NCBI RefSeq assembly: GCF_009848505.1
Contig: NZ_WWDL01000036.1
Coordinates: 1 to 52,531 of the forward strand
Source of the DNA: Muricoccus harenae
GTDB taxonomy: Bacteria > Pseudomonadota > Alphaproteobacteria > Acetobacterales > Acetobacteraceae
Direction of reading: 5' to 3'
Length of the DNA stretch: 52,531 bases
The notes under the pieces were generated by a model that was not told the DNA's origin, did not search any database, and was given only the letters and a program-made list of their open reading frames with translations. Shown piece after piece: positions 7,048-14,719 of the stretch; the stretch's first letter is position 1, and each line of letters opens with the position of its first letter. A program made the position numbers and the translations under genes.

Positions 7048-8565
7048 ATGAGCTGGCTGAGGCAGCGCGAGCGCGGCGGGGTGGCCCTGCGGCTGATGGC
7101 CTGGATCGCGCGCGTGGCCGGATGGCGGTTCTCCTATGCGCTGCTCTTTCCGGTGACGGGGTATTTCATGCTCTCGGCGCCGGCGCGGCAGCGGGAGGCG
7201 ATGCGGCGCTTCCAGCGGCGGGCGCTGGGGCGGGAACCGGGCTGGCGGGATCTGTGGCGACCCTATTTCGCCTTTGCCGCGACGATGCTGGACCGGGTGT
7301 ATCTGCTGCAGGGGCGGACACGGGGGTTCGAGATCACCGTCTCGGGGATCGAGGCGCTGGATGCGCGGATCGCCGAGGGGCGCGGCTGCGTGCTGCTGGG
7401 GGCGCATCTGGGCAGCTTCACGGCCATGCGGGCCCTGGCGGACCGGGGCTGCCCGGTGGAGGTGATGGCCTTCATGTATGAGGGCAACGCTGCCCAGGCG
7501 AATGCCATCTTCAGCGCGCTGTCACGCGAGAAGGCGGAGCTGGTGGTGCCGCTGGGGCGGCCGGATTCGATGCTGCGGGCGAAGGAATGCCTGGAGCGCG
7601 GGGGGCTGGTGGGCATCCTGGCGGACCGGCGGCCGGCGGTGGGGGAGGACCGGGTGGTGCCGGTGCCCTTCCTGGGGGCGGCGGCGCCGTTTCCGGCGGG
7701 GCCGCATATCCTGGCGGCCGTGCTGCGGGCGCCGGTGATGCTGGCCTTCGGGATATGGAAGGGGCCGCGGCGCTACGAGATCCGCTTCGAGGAATTCGCG
7801 GAGCGGGTGGTGCTGAACCGGGCCTCGCGCGAGGTGGACCTGCGGGCGAGCGCCGCGCGCTATGCCGCGCGGCTGGAAGAGGTGGCGCGGGCTTTTCCGG
7901 GCAACTGGTTCAACTTCTACGACTTCTGGGAGGAGATGGACGATGTCTCTTCCCCTTCCCCTTCCCCTTCCCCTTCCCCTTCCCCTTCCCCTGAGGCCGG
8001 CGTGGTGGCGCGGCGGGCCGTGCTGGCGCTGCCGTTCATGGCGTTGCCGGCCTCAGGGGAAGGGGGCGGGCTGGAGGCCGTGATGGCCGCGCTAGCGGCC
8101 GTGCGGCGGAGCGAGGCGGATTTCGAGGAGAGCAAGTCCATCGCGGGGCTGGCGGATACGCTGCCGAGCCGGGGGACCTTGTTGTGGGAGGCGCCGTCCA
8201 CGCTGGAGAAGCGGGTGGTGGAGCCTTTCTCGGAGCGGGTGACGGTTTCGGGCGAGCGGCTGGTCTATGAGCGCCCGGGGCAGGGGACGCGGCAGGAGGT
8301 GAATCTCGACCAGGCGCCGGAGGTGCGGGCCATGGTGGAGGCGATCCGGTCCACCCTGGCGGGGGACCTGGCGATGCTGCGGCGCTACTGGGAGGTGGGT
8401 TTCGAGGGGGCGGTCGCCGATTGGACGATCCGGCTCTCGCCGCTGTCCATGCGGGTGCGGGCGGTGGTGCAGCGGGTGGAGATTCAGGGTTCCGGCGGCG
8501 CAATTCGCCGCTTCGAGACTGTGGGCAACGAATCCTCCGTCATGCGGATCACCGCGCGCCCGTGA
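7048..8565 (+). CDS. Acyltransferase (LpxL-like) fused to a LolA-like domain
   Basis: 505 residues in one frame. Residues 1-297 are an LpxL/COG4261-type acyltransferase: a hydrophobic start, GRGCVLLGAHLGSFTAMRAL near 112-130, GILADRRP, PFLGA-APFPAGP, and the closing FPGNWFNFYDFWEE. The usual family motif is H-x4-D/E; here His120 is followed by Thr125 in the acidic position. Residues about 300-316 are a Ser-Pro repeat encoded by (CTTCCC)7. After it comes VARRAVLALPFMALPASG, which looks like a signal peptide, then a LolA-like periplasmic lipid-carrier domain (RSEADFEESKSIAGLADTLP-RGTLLWEAP-TLEK). In other APE clusters these are separate genes. A cytoplasmic acyltransferase and a periplasmic carrier would need the hydrophobic segment as a membrane span, so separate translation from GTG 8002 or 8005 is possible. 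Confidence 0.8.
   Translation: MSWLRQRERGGVALRLMAWIARVAGWRFSYALLFPVTGYFMLSAPARQREAMRRFQRRALGREPGWRDLWRPYFAFAATMLDRVYLLQGRTRGFEITVSGIEALDARIAEGRGCVLLGAHLGSFTAMRALADRGCPVEVMAFMYEGNAAQANAIFSALSREKAELVVPLGRPDSMLRAKECLERGGLVGILADRRPAVGEDRVVPVPFLGAAAPFPAGPHILAAVLRAPVMLAFGIWKGPRRYEIRFEEFAERVVLNRASREVDLRASAARYAARLEEVARAFPGNWFNFYDFWEEMDDVSSPSPSPSPSPSPSPEAGVVARRAVLALPFMALPASGEGGGLEAVMAALAAVRRSEADFEESKSIAGLADTLPSRGTLLWEAPSTLEKRVVEPFSERVTVSGERLVYERPGQGTRQEVNLDQAPEVRAMVEAIRSTLAGDLAMLRRYWEVGFEGAVADWTIRLSPLSMRVRAVVQRVEIQGSGGAIRRFETVGNESSVMRITARP
7949..7990 (+). repeat. (CTTCCC)7 hexanucleotide tandem repeat
   Basis: Seven perfect CTTCCC units encode the Ser-Pro linker between the acyltransferase and LolA-like parts. 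Copy-number change by whole units keeps the frame; a slip of one or two bases would separate the two domains. The tract is also a plausible site of assembly or sequencing error. Confidence 0.95.
7982..8065. repeat. 20-bp perfect inverted repeat flanking the LolA signal-peptide codons
   Basis: CCCCTTCCCCTGAGGCCGGC (7982-8001) is the exact reverse complement of 8046-8065, with 44 bases between. It overlaps the last hexanucleotide units. The enclosed bases encode the RRAVLALPFMALP hydrophobic stretch. Such a long perfect palindrome inside a coding frame is not required by the protein sequence. Confidence 0.9.
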
Positions 8566-10940
8566 CGGACCATTCCACGGCAGTCCCCAAAGAGGTCCGG
8601 GGATCAAAGGTCCCCGGCGGGGGGCCGGGGGCGGCGCCTCCGCTGCTTGCCTTGCTGGTCCTCACTGTTTTGGGCTTCTTCCTGTTCCGGACCATCGAGA
8701 TCCGCACCGACATGGCGGATTTCCTCCCCCCCGCCGCGACGCCCGAGGCCGCCTTCCTGCTGAGCGAGCTGCGGGAGGGGGCCGCGACGACGCTGCTGCT
8801 GGTGGGGGTGGAGGGGGCGGAGGCGCCGGAGTTGGCGCGGGTGTCGCGCTCCATGGGCCAGGCGATGCGGGAGAGCGGGCATTTCGCCTTCGTGGGGAAC
8901 GGGACCGCCGATCTGACGGAGGCGGAGCAGGCACTGCTGTTCCGCTATCGCTACCTGCTGTCGCCGGCCACCGGCCCGGGGATGTTCGAGGTGGCGGCAC
9001 TGCGGGGGAAGCTGGAGGCGCTGCTGGATGGGTTGCGGTCCTCGATGTCGGGGATGCTGTCGCGGCTGGGCTTCGCCGATCCGCCGGGGGTGTTCCTGGA
9101 ACTTCTGAAGGGATGGCTGGGCGGCAGTTCCGTGCAAATGCGGGATGGCGTGTGGTTCGCGGGCGGCGAGGGACCGCCGAGGGCGCTGATGGTGGCGAGG
9201 AGCCGGGCGCTGGGAACGGATGTGGAGGCGCAGCGGGAGGCCTCCGAGGCCGTGCGGGCGGCATTCGCGGCGGCGGAGCCGAAGGGCGCGCGGCTGCTGC
9301 TTTCGGGGCCGGGGGTTTTCGCGGCAAGCGCGGCGGCGGCGGTGAAGGCGGATGTGGAGCGGATGGCGGTGCTGTCCGGCGTGCTGCTGCTGGGCTTTCT
9401 GCTGTGGCGCTACCGGTCCCCCACGATGCTGCTGGTGGCGGGCGTGCCGCTTCTGGCCGGGGTGCTGGCCGGGGCGCTTGCGGTGGCGCTGGTGTTCGGG
9501 CGAGTGCAGGGGGCGGCGCTGGGCTTCGGGGTGACGATGCTCGGGGTGGCGGTGGATTACCCGATCCTGCTGCTGACCGGGCGCCGGCCCGGGGAGGCGT
9601 TGGGGGATGCGGCGCGGCGGATCTGGCCGGTGCTGCGGCTGGCGGCGGGGGCGGCGGCGCTGGGGCTGGTGGCGATGATGGCCTCGGGGTTCCCGGGGCT
9701 GGCGCAGCTTGGGTTGTTCGGGGCGGCGGGGCTGCTGGTGGGCGTGGCGGTGACGCGCTGGGGGCTGCCCTGGTTGTTGCCCGGCGAGGCGGTGGTGGCG
9801 CGGGCGTTGCCGGGGCCGGTCACGCGGGGGCTGGGATGGCTGAGCGGGCGTCCCTTCGTGGCGGGGGGCGTGGTGCTCCTGGCACTGGGATGGCTGGCTT
9901 TCGGGGGGCTTCCGCGCTGGGAGGACGACATCGCGCGGCTGAGCCCGGTGCCGGAGGCGGAGCGGAACCTCGACACGGAGTTGCGGGCGCAGCTGGGGGC
10001 GCCGGATGTGCGGCATCTGGTGGCGCTGCGCGGGGCGAGCGAGGAGGCGGTGCTGCGGGCCTCGGAGCGGGTGCGGGGGGCCTTGGCGCCGCTGCTGGCA
10101 GATGGGCGGCTGAGTGGGCTGGACCTGCCGAGCCGATACCTGCCGAGCCGGGAGGCGCAGGCGGCGCGGCAGGCGGCGCTGCCGGCGCGGGGTGTGCTGG
10201 AGGCGCGGCTGGCGGAGGCTAGGGCCGGGCTGCCCTTCCGGGCGGAGGCCTTCGCGCCCTTCCTGGCCTCCATCGAGGAAAGCCGGGGGTTGCCGCCGCT
10301 GGATTCCGCCAGTCTGGCCGTGGCGCCGCTGATCTCGACGCGACTTGCGCCGCTGCTGTCCCGGCATGGGAATGAATGGCGGGGGCTGGGACTGCTGGCG
10401 GGGGTGGCGGATGCCGCGACGGTGCGGGCGGCGGTGGCGGAGCTGCGCGATCCGGCCGTGCTGTTCGTGGATGTGAAGGGCGAGACGGAGGGGATGATCG
10501 CGGCCACGACGCGCGGCGCGCTGATCTGGTGCGGCGTCGGGGCGGTGGCGGTGCTGGGGCTGCTGGCAGTGGGGCTGGGCGGGTTTGTCGCGGCCCTGCG
10601 GCGGGGGGCGCCGATCGCGGGGGCGGTGGTGGTGGTGCTGGCGGTGCTTTCCGCGGCCGAGGCGCGACTGACGCCTTTTCACCTTGTGGCGCTGCTGCTG
10701 ATGGCGGGGGTGGGGCTCGATTACGCGCTGTTCCTGGGGCGGCGGGAGGAGGATGCGGCGGAGGCGGCACGCACGATGGCGGCGGTGCTGACCTGCACGG
10801 TGACGACGCTGCTGACCTTCGGGATGCTGGCGCTTTGCGAGACGCCGGTGCTGCGGGGGATCGGGCTGACGGTTTCCGTGGGGGTGGCGGCGGCCTTCGG
10901 GCTGGCGCTGGCCCTGGCGCCGCGGGGCCAGGACGCTTGA
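8562..10940 (+). CDS. MMPL/RND-type exporter
   Basis: 792 residues from GTG 8562, which overlaps the preceding TGA (GTGA). MMPL transporters move lipids or polyketide-lipids across the inner membrane using the proton gradient. The protein has a first span near residue 27-45 (PLLALLVLTVLGFFLF), a periplasmic domain with RTDMADFLPP-ATPEA, a block of spans around 260-430 (VLLLGFLLWRY, VALVFGRVQGAALGFGVTMLGVAVDYPILL), a second periplasmic domain and a second block at the C-terminus (LLMAGVGLDYALFLGRREED, then TVTTLLTFGMLAL). The twofold architecture is complete. In APE clusters this protein is thought to export the product with the LolA-like carrier. The N-terminal ~20 residues are coded partly by a palindromic module (8598-8618), so the exact start is less certain. 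Confidence 0.85.
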   Translation: MTDHSTAVPKEVRGSKVPGGGPGAAPPLLALLVLTVLGFFLFRTIEIRTDMADFLPPAATPEAAFLLSELREGAATTLLLVGVEGAEAPELARVSRSMGQAMRESGHFAFVGNGTADLTEAEQALLFRYRYLLSPATGPGMFEVAALRGKLEALLDGLRSSMSGMLSRLGFADPPGVFLELLKGWLGGSSVQMRDGVWFAGGEGPPRALMVARSRALGTDVEAQREASEAVRAAFAAAEPKGARLLLSGPGVFAASAAAAVKADVERMAVLSGVLLLGFLLWRYRSPTMLLVAGVPLLAGVLAGALAVALVFGRVQGAALGFGVTMLGVAVDYPILLLTGRRPGEALGDAARRIWPVLRLAAGAAALGLVAMMASGFPGLAQLGLFGAAGLLVGVAVTRWGLPWLLPGEAVVARALPGPVTRGLGWLSGRPFVAGGVVLLALGWLAFGGLPRWEDDIARLSPVPEAERNLDTELRAQLGAPDVRHLVALRGASEEAVLRASERVRGALAPLLADGRLSGLDLPSRYLPSREAQAARQAALPARGVLEARLAEARAGLPFRAEAFAPFLASIEESRGLPPLDSASLAVAPLISTRLAPLLSRHGNEWRGLGLLAGVADAATVRAAVAELRDPAVLFVDVKGETEGMIAATTRGALIWCGVGAVAVLGLLAVGLGGFVAALRRGAPIAGAVVVVLAVLSAAEARLTPFHLVALLLMAGVGLDYALFLGRREEDAAEAARTMAAVLTCTVTTLLTFGMLALCETPVLRGIGLTVSVGVAAAFGLALALAPRGQDA
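8598..8618 (+). repeat. Palindromic module inside the MMPL N-terminal codons
   Basis: CCGGGGA and TCCCCGG pair around TCAAAGG, preceded by AGAGGT. The GGTCCGGGG edge resembles the constant edge of the intergenic palindrome family seen at 14906, 19897, 32069 and 38123. Confidence 0.45.
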
Positions 10941-11038
10941 CGTCCGAACGCCTGATTTCCTTGAGCCTGCCCCATTCCGGACAAGTCCCCGCTCCACAGG
11001 GACGTTCCGCGATGCAATACAGCGGCGAGATGCCAGCC

Positions 11039-12220
11039 ATGCTCCCGTCCCTTGCCATTCCGGCCTTCACCGCCGCCAGCGCCATGGGCACGGGCTTGGC
11101 CGCGATGCGGGAGGCGTTGCATGGCCGGCGGGGCGGGTTGGCGCCCTGCGACCTGCCGGGGATGCCGGAGGGCATCTGGGTGGGGCGGGTGCCCGGGCTG
11201 GAGGAGGTGGTGCTGCCGGAGGCGCTGGCGCGCTACGACTGCCGCAACCACCGGCTGGCGGAGCTGGGGCTGCGGCAGGACGGGTTCGAGGCGGCGGTGG
11301 CGGAGGCGGCCGGGCGCTTCGGGGCGCATCGGGTGGCGGTAGTGCTGGGCACCAGCACCTCGGGCATCGCGGAGACCGAGGTGGCCTATGCGCGGCGGGA
11401 TGCGGATGGCGCGCTGCCGGCGGATTTCGACTTCGCGCATACGCACGACCTCTATGCGCTGCCGCGCTACGTGCGGGCGCGGCTGGGACTGCGCGGGCCG
11501 GCGGTGGCGATTTCGACCGCCTGCACCTCGGGCGCGCGGAGCTTTCTTGAGGCGCAGTCGATGATTGTGGCGGGGCTGTGCGATGCGGTGGTGGTGGGCG
11601 GGGTGGACACGCTGTGCCGGATGACGCTGCACGGGTTCAACTCGCTGGAACTGCTGTCGAAGGGTGCCTGCCGGCCCTGTGCGGTGGACCGGGACGGGAT
11701 TTCAATCGGCGAGGCGGCGGGCTTCGCGCTGGTAATGCGCGTGGAGGATGCGGCGCCGGGCAGCCTGGCGCTGCTGGGGGCCGGGGCGAGCGCGGATGGG
11801 CACCACATGTCCTCGCCGCATCCGGAGGGGCTGGGCGCCATCTCCGCAATGCGCGCGGCGCTGGCGGCGGCGGGGGATGCGCCCGTGGATTACGTGAACC
11901 TGCATGGCACTGGCACGCGGGCGAATGATGCGATGGAGGGGAATGCGGTGCGCGTCCTGTTCGGGAATGGCGTGCCCTGTTCCTCTACCAAGGGCTGGAC
12001 GGGGCATACGCTCGGGGCTTCCGGGGCGCTGGAGGCGGTGATCGCGGCGATCTGCGTCGCGGACGGGCTGGTGCCAGGCTGCCTGGGCGTGAAGGAGCCG
12101 GACCCGGGTTTCGGCGTGGATGTGGCGGTGGCGAACCGCGCGTTGCCGGTGCGGCGCGTGCTTTCCAATTCCTTCGGCTTCGGTGGCAGCAACTGCGCCC
12201 TCGTGATCGGCCAAGGGTGA
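11039..12220 (+). CDS. Beta-ketoacyl-ACP synthase (KS), APE-like
   Basis: 393 residues from ATG 11039; ATGs at 11030 and 11012 are in-frame alternatives and none has a strong Shine-Dalgarno. Catalyses decarboxylative condensation of malonyl-ACP with the acyl chain. The full catalytic set is visible: Cys162 in AISTACTSGA, His289 in NLHGTGTRAND, Lys318 in STKGWTGHTLGASGA with His323, and the C-terminal SNSFGFGGSN loop. It resembles the KS partners of chain-length-factor proteins in aryl polyene and type II systems. It follows MMPL after a 98-base gap holding a small GTCCC/GGGAC hairpin and precedes the CLF-like gene by 25 bases. Together the two proteins probably form the KS-CLF heterodimer that sets chain length. 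Confidence 0.92.
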   Translation: MLPSLAIPAFTAASAMGTGLAAMREALHGRRGGLAPCDLPGMPEGIWVGRVPGLEEVVLPEALARYDCRNHRLAELGLRQDGFEAAVAEAAGRFGAHRVAVVLGTSTSGIAETEVAYARRDADGALPADFDFAHTHDLYALPRYVRARLGLRGPAVAISTACTSGARSFLEAQSMIVAGLCDAVVVGGVDTLCRMTLHGFNSLELLSKGACRPCAVDRDGISIGEAAGFALVMRVEDAAPGSLALLGAGASADGHHMSSPHPEGLGAISAMRAALAAAGDAPVDYVNLHGTGTRANDAMEGNAVRVLFGNGVPCSSTKGWTGHTLGASGALEAVIAAICVADGLVPGCLGVKEPDPGFGVDVAVANRALPVRRVLSNSFGFGGSNCALVIGQG

Positions 12221-12245
12221 GTCCAACCGTGAGGGTGGCCAGGTC

Positions 12246-13022
12246 GTGAGGTGCGGGATCGCGGGGGTGGGCGTGCTCGGGCCCGGGCTGCCGGGCTGGG
12301 AGGCGAGCCGGGCGGTGCTGGCCGGGGAGGCGCCCTGGGAGCCGGGGCCGGTGGTGCTGCCGCCCCCCGCGGCCTTGCCGGCGACGGAGCGGCGTCGGAC
12401 CAGCGCGGCGGTGCGGCTTGCGCTGGTGGTTGCCGCCGAGGCGGCCGCGGCTTCGGGGCTGGCGCCGGATGCGCTGGAGACGGTGTTCGCTTCCTCCAAT
12501 GGGGATGGGGCCGTCATCGGCTCGATCCTGGAGGCGCTGTCCACGCCGGGCGGGGCGATCTCGCCGACACAATTTCATAACTCGGTGCACAATGCGGCGG
12601 CGGGGTATTGGGGGATCGCGGCCGGGTCGCATTGCGCCTCGGTGAGCCTGGGCGGGCATGACGACAGCTTCGCCATCGGCCTGGTGCAGGCGGTGGCGGC
12701 GGTGGTCTCGCGCCGCGTGCCGGTGCTGTTCTGCGCCTATGACGCGCCGCTGACGCCGCCGCTGGATGCGCGGCGCCTCACCGATGCGGTGTTCGCCACC
12801 GCGCTGGTGTTGGTGCCGTCGGATGCAGGGGTGGTGCTCTCGGTGGAGATGGCGGAGCGGGCGGAGGCGAGTTCGGCGGGGGATCTGGCGCCGTTGATGG
12901 CGGGGAATCCGGCGGCACGGGCGCTGCCCTTGTTGCAGGCGCTGGCGGCGGGCGCGGCGGCGCAGGTTGGGTTGCCGCTGGTGGATGGGGGGGCGGTGGT
13001 CCTGGGGGTGGAGCCTTGTTGA
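12246..13022 (+). CDS. Chain-length-factor-like beta-ketoacyl synthase subunit
   Basis: 258 residues from GTG 12246. The protein looks like the short 'ketoacyl-synthase chain length factor' family (ApeC-like). It has an N-terminal GVGVLGPGLPGWEA, the middle VFASSNGDGAVIGSILEALSTP and TQFHNSVHNAAAGYWGIA, and SVSLGGHDDSFAIGLVQA. The KS active-site cysteine motif is absent; SHCASVS occupies the region, so it should not condense by itself. Its C-terminal half is short compared with actinorhodin CLF (about 400), as usual for the APE type. It lies directly after the KS with which it presumably dimerises and before the second dehydratase. The frame fits the operon with a 37-base gap downstream. Confidence 0.85.
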   Translation: MRCGIAGVGVLGPGLPGWEASRAVLAGEAPWEPGPVVLPPPAALPATERRRTSAAVRLALVVAAEAAAASGLAPDALETVFASSNGDGAVIGSILEALSTPGGAISPTQFHNSVHNAAAGYWGIAAGSHCASVSLGGHDDSFAIGLVQAVAAVVSRRVPVLFCAYDAPLTPPLDARRLTDAVFATALVLVPSDAGVVLSVEMAERAEASSAGDLAPLMAGNPAARALPLLQALAAGAAAQVGLPLVDGGAVVLGVEPC

Positions 13023-13059
13023 CGGCAGCCTGCACCTCTGCCGGGGGAGGGCGCGCGGG

Positions 13060-13470
13060 ATGATCCCGGCGGTGCCTCATGCGGGGGCGATGCGGCTGCT
13101 CGAGCGCGTCGTGGAGCATGATGCGGATTCGATTGTCTGCGCGGCGGTGTCGCATCGGGATGCGGGCAATCCGTTGCGGCGGGACGGCATGCTGCCCGCG
13201 GTGTGCGGCGTGGAATACGCGTTGCAGGCGGTGGCGGCGCATGGGGCGCTGAGCAGCGGCGGTGAGGCGCAGAAGCCGGGCTATCTCGCCAGCCTGCGCG
13301 GCGTGGCGCTGCATGTGGCGCGGCTGGATGACGTGGCGGAGGATCTGCGCGTGGAGGCGCGGGCGCTGTCACGCGCGGCGCGCGGGTTTGTTTATTCCTT
13401 CGAGGTCTCGGCGGGCGGCGTGGCGCTGCTTTCGGGGCAGGCGGCCATCATCATCCCGGAGGACGCATGA
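13060..13470 (+). CDS. 3-hydroxyacyl-ACP dehydratase (ApeP-like)
   Basis: 136 residues from ATG 13060, chosen because GGGGGAGG lies about 10 bases upstream. The N-terminus MIPAVPHAGAMRLLERV-EHD matches the ApeP/COG4706 hotdog family, in which the conserved His of PHxGxM is catalytic. The middle GVEYALQAVAAHGAL helix and the C-terminal FEVSAGGVALLSGQAAII strand finish the fold. In aryl polyene systems ApeI and ApeP act as a pair of dehydratases working on ACP-bound intermediates to give the conjugated polyene; both are present here. Its stop overlaps the ATG of the ketoreductase by 4 bases. Confidence 0.85.
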   Translation: MIPAVPHAGAMRLLERVVEHDADSIVCAAVSHRDAGNPLRRDGMLPAVCGVEYALQAVAAHGALSSGGEAQKPGYLASLRGVALHVARLDDVAEDLRVEARALSRAARGFVYSFEVSAGGVALLSGQAAIIIPEDA

Positions 13471-14186
13471 TCCGCGCACTCGTCAGCGGCGGCGGGAGCC
13501 CGATCGGTGCCGCGATTTCGCGCGCGCTGGCGCGGGACGGGCATCATGTGATCGTGCATGGCAGCGGCCATCCGGATCGGGCGCGCGGCGTGGCGGCGGA
13601 GATCGTGGCCGCAGGCGGCAGCGCGGAGGCGGTTGTTTTTGACCTGACGGATGCGGCGGCTTGCGAGGCGGCGCTGGCAAAGCTGCTGGAAGCGGGGCCG
13701 GTGCAAGCGGTGGTGCATAATGCGGGCACGCATGACGATGCGCCGATGGCGGGCATGTCGGCGCGGCAATGGCATTCGGTGGTGGATGTTTCGCTGAACG
13801 GGTTCTTCCACCTCGTGCAGCCCTTGCTGCTGCCGATGATCGGGACGCGGCGCGGGAGGATCGTGGCGATTTCCTCCGTCTCCGGGATCATGGGCAATCG
13901 TGGCCAGGCGAATTACGCGGCGGCGAAGGCGGGGCTGCATGGGGCGGTGAAGTCGCTCTCCATCGAATGCGCGCCGCGGGGCGTGACGGTGAATGCGGTG
14001 GCACCGGGCGTGATCGAAAGCCCGGCGGTGGAGGCGGCCGTCACGAAGGAGCAGATCCGCGCGATGGTTCCGGCGCGGCGTGCGGGAAGGCCGGAGGAGG
14101 TGGCGGAGCTGGTGGCCTTCCTCGCCTCCGATCGCGCGGCCTACATCACGGGGCAGGTGATTTCCATCAATGGGGGCATGGCTTGA
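13467..14186 (+). CDS. 3-ketoacyl-ACP reductase (FabG/ApeQ-like)
   Basis: 239 residues. Short-chain dehydrogenase that reduces 3-ketoacyl-ACP with NADPH. The Rossmann glycine motif is VSGGGSPIGAAI (7-18). The catalytic Ser137-Tyr150-Lys154 triad is in SSVSGIMGNRGQANYAAAKAG. The cofactor loop PGVIESP and the C-terminal ITGQVISINGGMA are typical. It overlaps the dehydratase start-stop by 4 bases and closes the APE-like run, which therefore contains ACP, ligase, KS-CLF, KR and two DH, i.e. a full reductive elongation cycle up to the enoyl stage with no enoyl reductase. That is what a conjugated polyene requires. Confidence 0.93.
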   Translation: MIRALVSGGGSPIGAAISRALARDGHHVIVHGSGHPDRARGVAAEIVAAGGSAEAVVFDLTDAAACEAALAKLLEAGPVQAVVHNAGTHDDAPMAGMSARQWHSVVDVSLNGFFHLVQPLLLPMIGTRRGRIVAISSVSGIMGNRGQANYAAAKAGLHGAVKSLSIECAPRGVTVNAVAPGVIESPAVEAAVTKEQIRAMVPARRAGRPEEVAELVAFLASDRAAYITGQVISINGGMA

Positions 14187-14719
14187 CGATCGAGACGCTT
14201 TCCACGCGCGTGGCCTATGAGAATCCCTGGACGCGCGTGCGCGAGGACATCATCCGCCGCGCGGATGGTTCCGAGGGGCTCTATGGCGTCGTGGAGCGCT
14301 CGGACTTCGTGGTGGTGGTGCCGGTGCAGGATGGGCGCGTCACGCTGGTGGAGCAGTTCCGCTATCCGGTGCAGGCGCGGATGTGGGAATTCGTGATGGG
14401 CATGTGGGAGACGCGGCCCGGGACGGATCCGGCGCAGATCGCCGCCGGGGAGTTGCGCGAGGAGACCGGGCTGATCGCCGGGCGCATGACCTATGCGGGC
14501 GAGATGTTCCAGGGCGCGGGCTACTGCAACCAGCGCGGCCATGTGTTCCTGGCGACGGAGCTGACGCGCGGCGAGACGGCGCGGGAGCAGACGGAACAGG
14601 ATCTGGTGTGCCGCGAGTTCTCGCTGGTGGAGCTGGAGGCCATGCTGCGCGACGGGGTGATCCGGGACGCAATGAGCATGGCGGCGTTTGGGCTGCTGCG
14701 GCTAAAGGGGCTGGTTTAG
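14183..14719 (+). CDS. NUDIX hydrolase, ADP-ribose-pyrophosphatase-like
   Basis: 178 residues from a TTG at 14183 that overlaps the ketoreductase stop (TTGA), so it is probably translationally coupled. NUDIX enzymes hydrolyse nucleoside diphosphates linked to another group. The N-terminal part has NPWTRVREDIIRRADG-EG-YGVVER, VVVVPVQDGRVTLVEQFRYPV, and a Nudix box AAGELREETGLIAG at about 92-105 in which the usual Arg of REL is Gly while E-L-x-E-E-T-G is kept. The C-terminal QTEQDLVCREFSLVELEAMLRDGVI is usual for ADP-sugar pyrophosphatases. Its place at the end of the APE-like operon may be incidental. Confidence 0.88.
   Translation: MTIETLSTRVAYENPWTRVREDIIRRADGSEGLYGVVERSDFVVVVPVQDGRVTLVEQFRYPVQARMWEFVMGMWETRPGTDPAQIAAGELREETGLIAGRMTYAGEMFQGAGYCNQRGHVFLATELTRGETAREQTEQDLVCREFSLVELEAMLRDGVIRDAMSMAAFGLLRLKGLV

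Noticed and set aside
4411-7407. A 998-codon open frame on the minus strand across the ACP, ligase and dehydratase genes
   Set aside because: Arg/Pro/His-rich low-complexity translation typical of the antisense of high-GC coding DNA. It has no family features, and the plus strand encodes clear enzymes.
7949-7990. CRISPR-like or phase-variable contingency repeat
   Set aside because: The units are contiguous 6-mers without spacers, so not CRISPR. A six-base unit would not change the reading frame by slipping whole units, so classical on/off phase variation is not supported.
8604-10997. A 797-codon minus-strand frame opposite the MMPL exporter
   Set aside because: Same antisense composition (Gln/Arg/His/Pro-rich) with no motif, and it covers a well-supported exporter.
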